Positions 43,220 to 55,210 are shown, counted from the stretch's first letter. The stretch: 64,000 nucleotides of DNA from Talpa occidentalis (GCF_014898055.3 NW_023605083.1:60676228-60740227); one strand, 5' to 3'. Translations and numbers: made by a program. The notes: generated by a model from the sequence alone, not told the origin.

Positions 43220-45720
43220 TCTCTACTTTAAATGAACTATCTCTGTTTTCTCTCCCCGTTGAATAAATACCATGACACACAGTACAGCTTTCCTACCTGA
43301 AAATCCTTGGTTTCTACAGAGAAGTAGCTTATGGGAAATGGCTTGTGCTGGGCAGCTCATCCTATGACCCATGTGTGACCTACTGGTTGCCTAACTTATG
43401 ATTGCAATGAAGTCACAGTTATCCTAACTGCCCAACATCACATGACCAAGTCATGCAGGAAAGGTGTTTCCTCCCAAACACTGAGCATTTGGACCACTGT
43501 TTGTGATGGAAATAACATTAGGAGTTGACCCAAGATAAAAACAGTAGTCATGTAATTTAAAGTCATATTCTATTAACAGGAAGATGTGCAGGTTACTGAT
43601 GCATTAGGGTTGATTTACTGTCATTCTTATTCAGGCTCAATTTATTTTGGAAAAAAAAAACAATGAACTGAAACCCACTTAGACCCACTGCTATAATTAA
43701 CAGAAAAATATCCTCCCCACATCAACTGATAGAAAACATTTGCGAAGTATTTGTAGCAATGGAGAAGCATTTGAAGCAGTGGAGCACTGTTGTGACCAAT
43801 TATATGTTATTTTTCCTCATCTTTTATATGCTATGTGGGGTTCTCAGTAAAGAACATAGTTTTGTATGACAACATTAGCCAAATTCTATAATCTCACAAT
43901 CCTGGGTTTTGTAACTTTGAGTTATAAGATCTTGGGCCAGTAATTCAAATCTTTTGATGCTTAAATTTTTCATGTGTTAATAAGTGTCTATAGATCTTAC
44001 AGCCAGGTCTTGACAGAGCCAAGACAAAAACTCAGATTCCATCCAAGAGATGCCTGTTGCCCATTACCAGTCATGTGCATTTTAGAAAACAAGAGAGCCT
44101 GCACACAGGGAGGGTCTGCTGGTAGAGTGGGGAGCCATCCCCTGAGGAGTACCTGGCATGGAATTTTGATGGGAGTGTGCAAAGAAAAGTTATTTTAGGG
44201 AAAAGAAAGCTAGACATCTACCTAAGGAATTCTAAACCAAATCTACTGAAATACTTGAAGCCCAGAAGTATTTGATGAGGCCATGTGAGGTTCTGAGAGC
44301 ATGTATCCAAAGAGAACTGATTCACCAATTTGTAGGAAACCAAAATCCTGAACTTTCCCTAAGCACATTTCACATGGGTCTTTGATGTATGCTAAACATT
44401 AATTCTAAGCAGATCCTGAGGGTCCTATGCCACAGAATTTAGAATCCAGAGGAAGAAATTGACACACATACAAGTACACAAGCTAGAAACTAAGTAGGGT
44501 AGAAACACTGAAAGTGTGAATAAGACCTAAGGAGAGTTTTTGTTGGTATATGTTTCCAGCCTTAAGTTTGGTCTCTAGAATTAGGTGAGTTATATGATAT
44601 GCTTGATCTAATGAGGTAATGTATTCCTATGTATTCCTTGATCCACTTTGTTGATTTCCATCATTTCTCTTTCCTATTCTCTATTTCCTAATCAACCACA
44701 AAAAAAAAAAAAAACAAAACCCAACTTCGAAGGATGTGCCACGAAACCATCACTGCTGCTGTCTTCATTCGTGACAATTTAGAACCTGGGGGCTCTTCTC
44801 TTACCACTTGTCTTATCACCTCTCTTGGTGACTGTCATTCATGTAAATTACTCTTCCATCACCTGGCCTCTCTCCGCCCTCCTTCTTTACACATTGGACT
44901 GTGTGTCAACCAATGCAGCACCATTCTGAAATTTCTCTCCTGAATATCCTACTCTTAGGCAACCACCTCCTATATGACCAGCTCATAGTCTCTACCATGC
45001 CCATGCAAGTAATTCTTTCATCCAATGAAGAGCTCTCGATTCACTGGTTCACACATTTAGTACTTTCTATCACCTTTGTCATAGCCTCAATTTCTTCTTG
45101 CTCAGATAACTTTCCATGTTGTAATTTACAATCACTCCCTTCCCTTTCTACTTCCTTGCCTCGCTCCATCAAACTCCCCAGGAAATACTCCAATGCTGGT
45201 CTGCAGCATTTGGTAGGGGCCAGCCCAAACCTTCCACTACGGTGAAAGATGAGTTGAAGGCTTGGACACATTTTTCTCTGGGTATGACAATTCCCTCCAG
45301 CAAATGAAGTGACTGGCTCTTGAACATCTATTGCTACACACAGGTGAAAGAAACTGAAGCATTATTGGTTTCGACGGGTTAGAAGCAAGAGACTGATAGG
45401 GAACAGGGGAGACAATTTAAAATTATATTTGAAAAATTAGTTTTGGGTTTTTAAATGAATAACTAGAATGGTTAAAGTATTGCCAGGCAGAGGCCATATC
45501 TAGTAAAGAATAATGGAAAAGTTTTCTTGTTTGCATTTAACAATTTTTGCCTAGTGGATGTAATTACATAACTGGTGGATGCCAAATTTCTTGACAGAAT
45601 TGACAGGTCTCTTAAACATCAATTACTCTGACCTTTTTAATCCTTAAGATTTAGTTAACAAATTTCTGTGTAGAAAATAGGAAGAACAACTTTAAAAGGT
45701 AAAATTTATGGCAATGTTAT
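43220..45720. other. Unassigned sequence
   Basis: 43870-43980 has a weak MIR-like phrase (GTTATAAGATCTTGGGCCAG). 44730-45245 is pyrimidine-rich with a 114-codon frame and may be an unrecognised old repeat. No domain or exon is supported. Confidence 0.4.
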
Positions 45721-45724
45721 GATC

Positions 45725-45900
45725 AGAAAGTTAATAAATGTTCATTGTGGAAATTTTAAAAAATACAGAAAAGAAATGCATGGAACAAAGTAAGCACCCA
45801 ATAATTATTTTTCCACATCATTAAATATTGTTGGTACATACCATAATGAATGCATCCTATTGATGTTACCTCTCTAAGATTGAATCATCACCCAATTTTT
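45725..45900 (+). repeat. Old interspersed repeat, family not named
   Basis: AATGTTCATTGTGGAAATTT followed by TAAAAAATACAGAAAAGAAA recalls a common mammalian repeat phrase ('tgttcattgtagaaaattcagaaaatacagaaa'). I cannot assign a family. It directly precedes an L1 tail. Confidence 0.4.
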
Positions 45901-45904
45901 GGAC

Positions 45905-46743
45905 GTTTAATTTATCAAACCACAGTGACATACTGCCTCACTCCTATGAAAATGGCCTATGACAAAAGAGCAGTAACATATGTTGGAAAGGATGTGGAGA
46001 AAAGGGAACCCTAATACACTGCTGGTGGAGTGTAGGCTGGTCCAGCCCCCACAGAAAACACAGCAGTATAGAAGTTCTCAAAATATTAAAAATAGAGCTA
46101 TCTCATGATTCAGCAAACCCAGTCCTAGGTAGTTACCCTAAGGATGCAAAACCAGTAATTCAAAGGGAGATATATATATATATATTCTGTGTTCATATAG
46201 AGGATATATATATATCATTCGTTCTGTGTTCATTGCCACACTATTTACAATAACCATGTAATGGAAATAATCTACAAGTACAAAGACAGATGGGTGGGTT
46301 AGGAAGATGTGTTCTATATACACAATGGAATACTACTCTGCTTTAACAAAAATAAAGATGAAATTTTGCATTTGCAACAACATGGTTGGAGCTGGAGAGT
46401 CAGGCTAAGTAAAATAAGTCAAAAGGAGGACAAATATCAGATTATTTCACTCATATGTGAAATACATAGAAACTGTACAAAGGAACAGAAAAGTAAAATT
46501 AAAATAAACCAAGGAATTAGACTGTCAAACTGAAGCTCCCAGAGGGGGCGGGGGTAAGGTAATAGTGCCCAGTGGACTATGGTGGAGGATTATGGACGTT
46601 TTGGTAGTGAGCACTGATTGTGTTGTAACATACATCTAAAGAGGTGTGAACCTATACCCAAATGATACACAATGTTGTAAACTATGTTTACCACAAAAAA
46701 ATAATATCATCAAAAAATAAATAAATGTTTAAAATTAAAACAA
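45905..46743 (+). mobile_element. L1 3' end (sense)
   Basis: L1 text: GGATGTGGAGAAAAGGGAAC (45989), CACTATTTACAATAACCATG, CACAATGGAATACTACTCTG, AACATGGTTGGAGCTGGAGA, TATTTCACTCATATGTGAAA and the 3' UTR GTAGTGAGCACTGATTGTGT, ending A-rich. Frames are broken. At 46169-46230 it contains a TA-dinucleotide expansion with a duplicated TTCTGTGTTCAT. Confidence 0.88.
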
Positions 46744-47026
46744 GGGCCTCCCTGGTGACACCAGGGGTTAAGCACGGCACTATGAAGCTCTCTGCAGCCT
46801 CTGCTGCACGAGTTTGATCCCTGGCCAGGATGGGAGCAACCCACATGGTGCAGCAGACCTCTCCTACCTCGCCTGCTGCTGCCCTCAGCAGCGTATTTCA
46901 TTAGATCCGCCTGTTCTGCACCCCACTCTGTCTCTGGTGAATCCTTTCACACCCCTACCCCCACACCTCTGGCCTGTACCCCAGTTCTTGTATGTATAAA
47001 TAAATCTTAAAAATAAATTAAAACAA
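46732..47026 (+). mobile_element. tRNA-derived SINE, oldest layer D, in an L1 tail
   Basis: The body runs from 46744 to about 47014: GGGCCTCCCTGGTGACACCA, GTTTGATCCCTGGCCAGGAT, CAGACCTCTCCTACCTCGCC, ACCTCTGGCCTGTACCCCAG, TATGTATAAATAAATCTT. Exact 12-base repeats AAATTAAAACAA lie at 46732-46743 and 47015-47026. Confidence 0.93.
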
Positions 47027-47049
47027 TTATAAAAATAACTATCAAGGAT

Positions 47050-47495
47050 AACTTTGTAAAATAAAATGAGCATACAAAATTCTAAAGATTGTCTTTTGTT
47101 AGATTAGATTTTAAAAAGTGCAGTAACAGTCGAATGATATGATCTGTTTCAAGGCTTCTGATCTGCAAAGTCAACTTGCTTTCTTGAAAGTTTATATTTG
47201 TTAGTGATTTTTACACCTCAGGTAGAAGAGTTCCTTGGAGGACAGACAAACACAAAGTAACTTGGAAAAAAAAAATGAGAAGGTTTACGTTCAGAGCCAG
47301 TAAACGTTTGGCCCCTGGGATAATGATGCAGCTCACACCTCCTCAATAGAGTAATTGCAAGGTTCACATGGCTCTGAAAGGCACACACTGCTGACTGAGG
47401 CGGCCAGCTGAACAGCTTCCTACATCAAAATCAGCAAATGTACTGACCTGATGATGACCTTGGATAACCAAATACCCATCCAAGCAATGATCTCC
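47050..47495. other. Unassigned sequence
   Basis: No element was recognised. Confidence 0.35.
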
Positions 47496-47499
47496 CATT

Positions 47500-47690
47500 A
47501 GTGGTTCTCAGACTCAAAAGAACACCCAAATCCCCTGGGAGAGTACTGAAGTTCACAATACACACACATACACGCCCCCAAGCCTGGAAACCACTCCTAC
47601 CCCTCCCCCTTCAAGATGCTGACTCAGTAAGTCTTGAATTTAGAATAGTCATGTGTATGCTTAACACTGTTCCTAGGCAATTCTTCCAGA
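47500..47690 (+). repeat. MER5-like hAT-Charlie DNA transposon relic
   Basis: AGTGGTTCTCAGACTCAAAA is close to the MER5 terminal repeat 'cagtggttctcaaa'. CCTGGGAGAGTACTGAAGTT and ATGCTGACTCAGTAAGTCTT fit the interior order. The right terminal repeat is not visible. It is a non-autonomous ancient element. Confidence 0.5.
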
Positions 47691-47699
47691 GATAAGCCT

Positions 47700-50190
47700 C
47701 TTATCCCACCAAACTTCTGAAAAGCTGTCAGCCTTCGAATCGTCATGCATCTTTCATGAGAAGAGTCATCATGATTTTTAAATCTGATGGAAAGATGCTC
47801 TAAAAATGCTTTTAAGAAAGAGAATATTTAATTTTTCAAGTTTTATGGTTATTTTGTCCTCAAACATACTCCGGTATGTATTTCAAAGGATTCTTGAATG
47901 TGTCCATACACTTATTTTCATAAGCTTGTGGTTTTATAGTCAAAGTTATTATTTATTCATCGACCTTTTCTTCTTCTTTTGTATTTTAGTATATATTTTA
48001 ATGCACAGGTGCTTTATTTAGACTTCTTTATCTTTATTCCCATGGCGCTTCCTTCCTAGATCCATCCTCTGCTTCAAGATGCTGTTAGCTCAAATCTGAC
48101 TCCACAAAATATGAGTGTTTCACATTGAACTGGCTGCCCTTTATACTTGCTATTCCATTAGCAATAATAACAGCAACAATAAGCCACTTGTTGCAGACAT
48201 ACCAGGTATAAGAAAAGAGGATTGGAAATCTATGGAGGTTTAGAGAGAGGACCTTGGCTCCCTGATATAAGTCAGTGATGCCTTGGGAACCACCAGATGC
48301 CAGTGAATTGATTAATTCCACCAATATGAATAAACACAAAACACATTTTCCTTTAAAAAATATGTAAAACATCACACATACTGTTTCAGAGTAATTTTCA
48401 GGCTCTAATAAATTCAAAATTAATGTGTGTCAAACACTTTATTCAACTCATTAATAAATTGGGGAACTACTAAAATGTTATGACAAGTCAAAAGAATATT
48501 TGAGAAGCTAGGTATAACTAGACAATACTAGATTTCTGTTTTAGATACAAAACTGGTCAATGCCCAACAGGGCCATCACCCTTGATCTTTGGGGATAGCT
48601 TTTCCACCAAATAGAAATTATTTGCCTTTCAATCAGACAAAAATCTACAAGTTATCCTGGTCTTAGAGTTGCAGAATAACTCAGTCAATAGAAAGTCTAT
48701 TAGATATATGCTAACGCTACGTCGACAGAATATACAGTATCCTCATTTGCCTATTTACTGTTTTGGGGCAGTTTTCATGATAACCTAAAGTTAGTGAAAA
48801 TATCACAGCTGATGAAACAATACCATTCATCAGTCATCAGTGAGTGAGTGAAAAATCTTTCCTCAGAAGCGTGGCACAGCCTCCTGGGATCCACCATCAC
48901 AAAAAAATAAAAAATAAAAGGGAGAGAGGGTGAAAGGGAGGAAAAACACAAGGAGGGAGGAAGAGAGGGAGAAAATGAGATTTCAAGTCTTATCCTGCTA
49001 TTTCCAGAATTTGGATTCACCCAAAATATGTTATTTACTAAGTGATTTTATCCAACAATGTTTATAGTTCTGTCAAAATCAAGGCAATCTGAATTGCATA
49101 ATAACAATATCTGAATAAATACAGCATTATGCTTGAAAGACTAGAGGAAAGCTAAAGTTACTTATGGCCTGTTCCTCTAACAGTTTTAATGTACACTGAT
49201 GGCAAATATTCTGTGGTTAAATCGGATATGCTACATGTTCATCGTTAAGATACTTGTTTAAATTACTCATTTTGGTTTTGATATATACACTGCTATTTGG
49301 ATTTTTCCTTTTTAATTCCTTTAGGGGGAAGGGCATGACAACTTCCTGGGAAAAGGTTTGCATAAGTCTTTCATATACAAATGCTCAGTGATTCAGTGAC
49401 TCAAAAATATTCAAGAAGTTATAGGAAAGTCCTTCTGCCCTAAAAGTGATCTCTTTAAACTGAAAATGAGAAGACTAAGAAATAACCTTTTATTTTTTTA
49501 TGTGATTTGAAGCAAAAAATTCTCTTGTTTTATACAGTTTTAGAATTTAGGCTACATTTTTCTCTTTCCTTTGCATTTTAAGCTTTCAATTCATATTGAA
49601 GGAAGAAAACACCAGGAGAAAACATTTTTCAGGAATGACCAAAGTCACGATGGACTGGAACAATGGGGACAAGCAGACATTTGGAGAAACAGCCCTTATC
49701 AACTACCTTCCAATCTCATGAGGGAAAAAAAGCCCTTGGGATATTCCCTGTAGTCTCTGATTTGGTTCACCAAAAACTACCTTCAAAAGAGGCTTTATAC
49801 TGGTACTACAAAATCTCTATTTCTGGTTTTTAGAGGACTCAAAAATCACAATGTGAATAATAAATAGTAATAACATTAAATTTATAAGTTTCCCAATGTC
49901 AATCAACGTTTCAGACATCCAATACTCTGTGTGAGGACTAGTTCTGAAACAAAACGTGGCGGCCTTCACAGAGACAGAACGCAGCCCGCCATCCTTATTC
50001 ACATACAAGGTGCTGCAGTTGACTAAATGGGCTCTTCATATGCCTTTCACGAGTGGTTTTGTGTATGTTGGGAGTTGCAGGAAAGAAGGGTCACCAAAAC
50101 AGTCTCCTCTACCCTAACAAGGAATGCAAAAGAAAGTCATTATCAGTGCCATTATGGTCATACACTTGACAAACACCAATCCCTCTAAGG
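47700..50190. other. Mostly AT-rich unassigned DNA
   Basis: 48917-48975 is a short A/G-rich tract (GGGAGAGAGGGTGAAAGGGA). Frames of 110 codons (48085-48417, minus) and fewer show no domain. No named repeat was recognised. Confidence 0.4.
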
Positions 50191-50194
50191 TAAA

Positions 50195-50290
50195 TCAGAG
50201 CCCTATCTTTAAAGAAATGAGGACACCAAGGCTCAGCAAACTGAAGTAACTTGCCCAAGATCACAGAGTCTCAGACACCAAGAATATCTT
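50195..50290 (-). repeat. MIR fragment (antisense)
   Basis: AAATGAGGACACCAAGGCTC, AGCAAACTGAAGTAACTTGC and CCAAGATCACAGAGTCTCAG match the antisense MIR centre. Confidence 0.65.
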
Positions 50291-50299
50291 GTGGCAAAA

Positions 50300-50680
50300 T
50301 TCACTTCAAATGAAAACCATTCCCTCCTGCAGACAGCCTCAGTCTATTATACCCTGAGCCAAAGGTAGTTAGCCAGCAGGAAAGCAAAAATGGCAGTTCC
50401 ATGAAACATGATCAATCTTTGAACAAGACAAATCAGAAGAAGGAATTTGGGCTCTTTTGTTCTTACTCCAAGACCAGATTCTTTCTCCTATATCAGCAAC
50501 CTGAGAATTTTCCAGAGGACCTCTAAGCAACATAGGTGCTCTAACATCCCCTACCCCTGTTCAGAATGGGATTAAAAGGGAAAACCTATTTCTCCTAACA
50601 CAGTTATATTCTGGCTGTGCCCACAGAGTAATATCTAGCTCCACTGTGTCTTCACTGCTCCACTTAATCACACATAGACC
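50300..50680. other. Unassigned sequence
   Basis: No element was recognised. Confidence 0.35.
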
Positions 50681-50683
50681 TCT

Positions 50684-50979
50684 AAACTTGAAATGCAGGC
50701 CTCCCTGGTGGTGCAGGGGTTAAAGACAGTCCTATCAAGCTATCACCAGCCACTGCAGATGAGTTCAAACCCAGTCAACCAGGGAGTAACCCACATTGCA
50801 CAGCAGAACTCTCTTGCCTCCCCCGCTGCTCCCCTCAGCAGTTCTTTCAGTATATCTGGCTGTTCTGCTCCCCACTCTGCCTCTGGTGAATCCTCTCACC
50901 CCTGCACCTCTGGCCTATACCCCAGTTCTTGCATGCATAAATAAATCTTTTAAAAATTTTTTAAGAAAACTTGAAATGC
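50684..50979 (+). mobile_element. tRNA-derived SINE, oldest layer D
   Basis: The body runs from 50697 to about 50966: AGGCCTCCCTGGTGGTGCAG, GGGGTTAAAGACAGTCC, CCCCGCTGCTCCCCTCAGCA, ACCTCTGGCCTATACCCCAG, TGCATGCATAAATAAATCTT. Exact 13-base target repeats AAACTTGAAATGC lie at 50684-50696 and 50967-50979. The 83-codon frame is repeat-derived. Confidence 0.93.
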
Positions 50980-50984
50980 TCTTA

Positions 50985-51485
50985 GCCGACTTGGAGAGCA
51001 CATAGTACGTGTGTCCATATCACCAATGAAATTTGTCAAATTATAAACAACGACCTGTCAAAATCCAGAGTTATGACAGAAAAGAAAAACAATTTATCCA
51101 ATTATCCAAAGGCAACAAAGAAGATACAATTTACTCTCCAGGCAACTGACAGGCTAAATATTACTCAAATTTAGCTGGAACAGTCTTGAGTGGAGGTTAA
51201 TTTTGATGATTAACTATTGCCAGGACCAAGAATCTTTGTACTAAATCATTTGAAAAGCAGTTGTTATACTTTGGTGGGTTTTTATCAGGATAAAAATGGT
51301 CACTCTACCAAAGCTTAATGTCTCAACTATGCTGGAATACAATTTGCAGATTAATCAACCTCATATGCTTCATGGGTCTAGCTTCTCAAAATTTAGCACC
51401 ACACAGGAACTACAGTGCTATGCGAATGAGTATGGAGGATGATCCATGATTTTCAGCTTTTCCTGGCCTAGACTGCCAAACATGC
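50985..51485. other. Unique AT-rich sequence, possibly conserved
   Basis: 51120-51310 is repeat-free with TTAATTTTGATGATTAACTA (51200-51219) and TTTATCAGGATAAAAATGG. No gene was seen. Enhancer-like texture only. Confidence 0.25.
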
Positions 51486-51489
51486 TAAA

Positions 51490-51690
51490 GTCATTCTTCT
51501 CCATTCAATAAGCTCTTGTTTGGAGTCAGGTTTCATGAATGGTACTGAGAACGCAAAAAATTACCAAGGTAAAGTCCTTTCCCTAAGAAGAACAAAGCCT
51601 ACTTGGGGGTACAGTCCAATGAACCATCAATGCAGGAGAGCCTGATAGAATAAGTCCAGAGAACGCTGTGTGTGTCACGCTCAAAAACAT
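51490..51690 (-). repeat. LINE-2 fragment (antisense, weak)
   Basis: CATGAATGGTACTGAGAACG, AAGTCCTTTCCCTAAGAAGA and GCCTACTTGGGGGTACAGTC keep the antisense L2 order in decayed form. Confidence 0.4.
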
Positions 51691-51699
51691 TGTCAGCCA

Positions 51700-52575
51700 A
51701 ACTCAGAGGTTTTCAAGAAAAATATAGGACTTGATCTAAGTCCTGAACAAGCAGATGTACACTGGCTCGATACTGGGACACTGTGTGGAACAGTGCAGAG
51801 GGATGAAGCAACATAAGTCTGAACATCTAGTTCTCCTTTTCCAACAAGGGACTGGATGGTCCTGAGCAGCCAATGTGGAGGAAGCAATGCCTCTTAGATA
51901 TGTGAGTTTACTAAACCAATGGGCATGCAAACTGAGATTCCAGGAGGCACATAGAGAAATCCAAACTATTCAGTGAATTGAAGAGAGACTGAGAAAGACA
52001 TCAGAAGAGAATACGAGACCAGGGCATATAAGAGCCGGGAAGTTATAATGGTATAAATCATGGTAAACAGGCAAGACAGATGTCTGAGAGAATCTTTTAC
52101 ATGCTTTGTGCTGCAAGATAATGGCCATCCCTAGTTAAAATACCAGAGCAGAACATTCAGAGGAGTATAGTTTATTCTATAAACTATCTCTATAAACCTA
52201 ATCAACTGCAACAACTGTTTAGATTTCAGTCAGAAAACACCCACTCTAGATATTCAAACAGAGGGAATTTCATACAAGGAATACTTATACATGAGACCAA
52301 GAAGCCAGACAGGGAGAGGTGCAGCTTTTCTAGATTAGCAATTGCTGGAAACTTTTATTGTATATAAGGCTAGAGGGAGCCTACAGACCAGTGTCAGTGG
52401 GAAAACACTGGAACCACAGTACTTCTGTCCAACAGGGCTGGAGAGGACATAGTTGCCACTGGTGATGCCATTGGTGATGCCTACACTGTACCCTCCTCCT
52501 GCCCTTCGATCTTCTGGCAATCTTTTGCCACTTATCAGCCACACCAACAAGGAACCCAGAGGGAAAGGGAACTTG
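51700..52575. other. Unassigned sequence
   Basis: Contains a short duplication TGGTGATGCCATTGGTGATG (52460-52479). No gene or named repeat. Confidence 0.4.
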
Positions 52576-52582
52576 GGAGATG

Positions 52583-52641
52583 TAGTTCTTTGTGATAGTT
52601 CTTTGTGTAGTTCTTTGTGTAGTTCTTTGTGTAGTTCTTTG
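52583..52641 (+). repeat. 12-bp minisatellite (4.8 units)
   Basis: TAGTTCTTTGTG begins at 52583, 52596, 52608, 52620 and 52632 (the last incomplete). One extra A separates the first two units. Because the unit is a multiple of three, it produces an apparent KELH peptide repeat on the minus strand, which is not evidence of a gene. Confidence 0.93.
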
Positions 52642-52649
52642 TAGTTTTT

Positions 52650-52980
52650 TAGCCCCAAACAGGGCTAAAAAGAGCAGGGAGAGAAGCTAAGAACTAGCAG
52701 TCAAATAATCAGGAATATGACAAAATATAGGCAGTCCAAGATCAGGAAGCATCCACTTTTGATTTTATTCTTTAGAAAAGAGATAGCAAATAATGAGTTT
52801 TAAATATAGGCATGTAATGTTGAATAAAAATCACTCTGGCTCCATGGGGAGTTTGAGTTTTAGGACAGAGCTTTAGGACACCTGGATACTGTTATGACAG
52901 ACTCAGAGAAGCGGAGACCTGCAATGTTCTTAGTTCTGGGAAAGCAGCAGTTTAAGTACTTTAAGAATTGGGGTCTCAAT
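52650..52980. other. Unassigned sequence
   Basis: Nothing recognised. 52819-52880 (AATAAAAATCACTCTGGCTC) may be part of an old repeat. Confidence 0.3.
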
Positions 52981-52984
52981 AAAT

Positions 52985-53282
52985 ATCACCATAAGAGGGC
53001 CTCCTCTGGTGGCACAGGCAGTTGAACGCCAAGCTGTGAAGCTGTCCGCCACCTCTGCAACGCCAGTTCGATCCCGGCCAGCTGGCGAGGGTCCCACATG
53101 GCGCAGCAGACCTCTCCTGTCTTGCCCGCTGCTCCCCTCAGCAGTGTATTTCATCAGTCTGCCTGTTCTGTTCCCCGCTCTGTCTCTGGTGAATCCTCTC
53201 GCCCTCCTGCGCATCTGGCCTGTACCCCAGTTCTTGTATAAATAAATAAATAAATCTTTTTTTTTTTTAAATCACCATAAGA
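52985..53282 (+). mobile_element. tRNA-derived SINE, layer C
   Basis: The body runs 52997-53270: GGGCCTCCTCTGGTGGCACA, CAGTTCGATCCCGGCCAGCT, CAGACCTCTCCTGTCTTGCC, GCATCTGGCCTGTACCCCAG, and a tail with three AAAT units, AATC and a T run. Exact 12-base repeats ATCACCATAAGA lie at 52985-52996 and 53271-53282. Confidence 0.94.
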
Positions 53283-53734
53283 ATGACCAAAAGCTCTCCT
53301 TGTGAATCATAACTGATTTGGAATAAAAACTGAAGCATATCTGGGACAGAAGTACACGTTAGACTTTCTCACACTTGTACTCAGTTCTACAGTCAGAATC
53401 TTGTTTAATGACCTTTTGATTGCTGAGGGATCACAAGACATGACAGTGGTCCTAACAGACTCTGTCATAGATCCTGGGTGTGGGGGGATTATACCATATA
53501 TCCTAAGTGTATGGCCAGTTATGTCATATAGCCTAGAGGATCTGGTAAGGAATGCTCAGCACTGATGTCCTTATACCAAGAGCAATAAGAAACCATTAAC
53601 AGGATACACATGAGTATCAGATACAATATCAATATGTCCTTGAGTGTCATATCTAGTGAGAGGATTAGACACATCCAGAAGTAGCAATAAATGAAGAGAG
53701 AAATCAGAAGGTAAAGTCAAAGGTCAGGGATTTT

Positions 53735-53812
53735 GTTCACTAGGATACCCCAAATATCTAGAAGAATACTTCATTCATAGGAGGAACTCGATAAATAGTC
53801 ATTGAATGAACA
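53735..53812 (+). repeat. LINE-2 3' terminus (sense)
   Basis: TAGAAGAATACTTCATTCAT, AGGAGGAACTCGATAAATAG and TCATTGAATGAACAA match 'gcacatagtaggtgctcaataaat...ttgaatgaa'. Confidence 0.65.
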
Positions 53813-53869
53813 ATAAGACAGGGGTTTGAGGGCCCAGGAGAAAGAACATCACTTACAGAGATCAGATCG

Positions 53870-54135
53870 GATATTAGGAAGGAGCGTGACAGCTGCATCT
53901 TGAATGCCAGCTCAGGCTAGCACAGATGAAGAGTTCAGATATTCCAGGGGGTTATTTCAGGGAGAGAGACCTGTTTGAACAAAGGCATGGAGGCCACCAG
54001 GGCACAGACAGGATGAGCAGTTCACTTTGGCTGGAACACAGGGTGCATGAAGGGAAGTCATGCAAGGTAAATTGCAAAGGTAGGTTAAGGTTAAACTCTA
54101 GTGGACCACCTTGAATGCCAAGGTTATTTTCCAAG
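53870..54135 (+). repeat. Old interspersed repeat (same type as 29.1, 33.7 and 37.2 kb)
   Basis: ACCTGTTTGAACAAAGGCAT, TTTGGCTGGAACACAGGGTG, CATGAAGGGAAGTCATG and CCACCTTGAATGCCAAGGTT follow the common order of this ancient mammalian repeat. The short frames over it are not genes. Confidence 0.55.
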
Positions 54136-54139
54136 CTTA

Positions 54140-54735
54140 GCCATATACCTTCTCTTGGCATCGGAGTTGCCACTCACAGGAACACCGTGTTACAGCAGGA
54201 GGAGACAGGCTCCAGGAAATCTAACTGTTGAGAAGCAACGCTACACCAACGTGATGATAGATTTTTTGTTTGTTTTTATTTGGTAATTCCAGCACTTGAG
54301 CCAGCGCTCCCCAGTGCCCGGTCCAGGGAGCCACTGGGAATATCTTCCCACTATCTGACACAGACTTCACTACCCCAGCCTGCACGCATCCTACCCTTTG
54401 GGAGGCTGCAAGGGGATGTGGAACTGAAGGATGTAATCTGGAATTCCGGGCACCATCTGGGAGGAGCTTGTGCAGCAGCTCAGCCATGCGGAACTTCTAA
54501 AGAAGTGCTTCTCCCATGGAGACTCCAGACCCTGTCTACTTGCCACTATTAATATATGTTGAATTGCACTTGGAGAAATCAGAACTGTTGGAATGAATTA
54601 CTGATCACAAGAGTTATGAGTGTTAGTTGGAGACAGAAATGAAATTTAAGATATGCTGTTTTGCTCTGTGTGTGGGTGTATCTCATTCCTTTCTTCATTT
54701 TCAGATATTGGGTTCACTAAAAGTAACAGAAGTCA
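54140..54735. other. Unassigned sequence
   Basis: Overlapping frames of 88 and 90 codons on opposite strands (54221-54552) have no domain or splice context. No gene supported. Confidence 0.4.
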
Positions 54736-54739
54736 GGAG

Positions 54740-54840
54740 TCCTGCATGGAAACCTTGGATTGCCACAAGCTAGGCTAGGACTTAATTACCTAACCTTTCT
54801 GGATTTTCTCATCTATTGAAAACAAAGAAGGGGATGGAAA
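54740..54840 (+). repeat. MIR fragment (sense)
   Basis: TTGCCACAAGCTAGGCTAGG, ACTTAATTACCTAACCTTTC and TGGATTTTCTCATCTATTGA fit the MIR core in decayed form. Confidence 0.5.
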
Positions 54841-54924
54841 ACCAGAACGGGGAGGAGTGTAGATAATAGAAGTCCTGCAGTGCCTGGATGTGCCAGTCTT
54901 TTCTTAAGTGTTTGGAGGAGGGAT

Positions 54925-55015
54925 GCTGTGGGGCAGCACAAAGTGCCTGGTGTGTGGAATCAGATCTGGCTTTGAGTTCCAGTCCCCTGCTTGCCAGCTA
55001 TGTCTCCTTCCAAGC
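54925..55015 (+). repeat. MIR 5' half (sense)
   Basis: GGAATCAGATCTGGCTTTGA, GTTCCAGTCCCCTGCTTGCC and AGCTATGTCTCCTTCCAAG resemble the tRNA-like MIR head. An antisense MIR follows directly. Confidence 0.6.
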
Positions 55016-55017
55016 TA

Positions 55018-55210
55018 GACTCAGTTGAGTGCACACTCTGTGCCCATTCCAAATGCTTTACAGTATTAACTCAATTCGCTTTTATAACTAACCCCATGAG
55101 GGAAATCATTATACAGATGAGTAAACTGAGGCACACTTTGCATAAGGCAGGTAGAAGCTAAAAGTGACTGCACAGCCTTGCCACCCTATCACTCCCCTCC
55201 TCTGCACTTC
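55018..55210 (-). repeat. MIR SINE (antisense)
   Basis: ACTCTGTGCCCATTCCAAAT, GCTTTACAGTATTAACTCAA, TTATAACTAACCCCATGAGG, ATTATACAGATGAGTAAACT and GAGGCACACTTTGC are clear antisense MIR steps. Confidence 0.8.

Noticed and set aside
51200..51219. HNF1-like palindrome GTTAAT...ATTAAC
   Set aside because: The spacer is seven bases, whereas the HNF1 site needs one, so the resemblance is superficial.
52335..52658. Frame with a KELH tetrapeptide repeat
   Set aside because: The repeat is a 12-bp minisatellite. The rest of the frame has no features of a protein.
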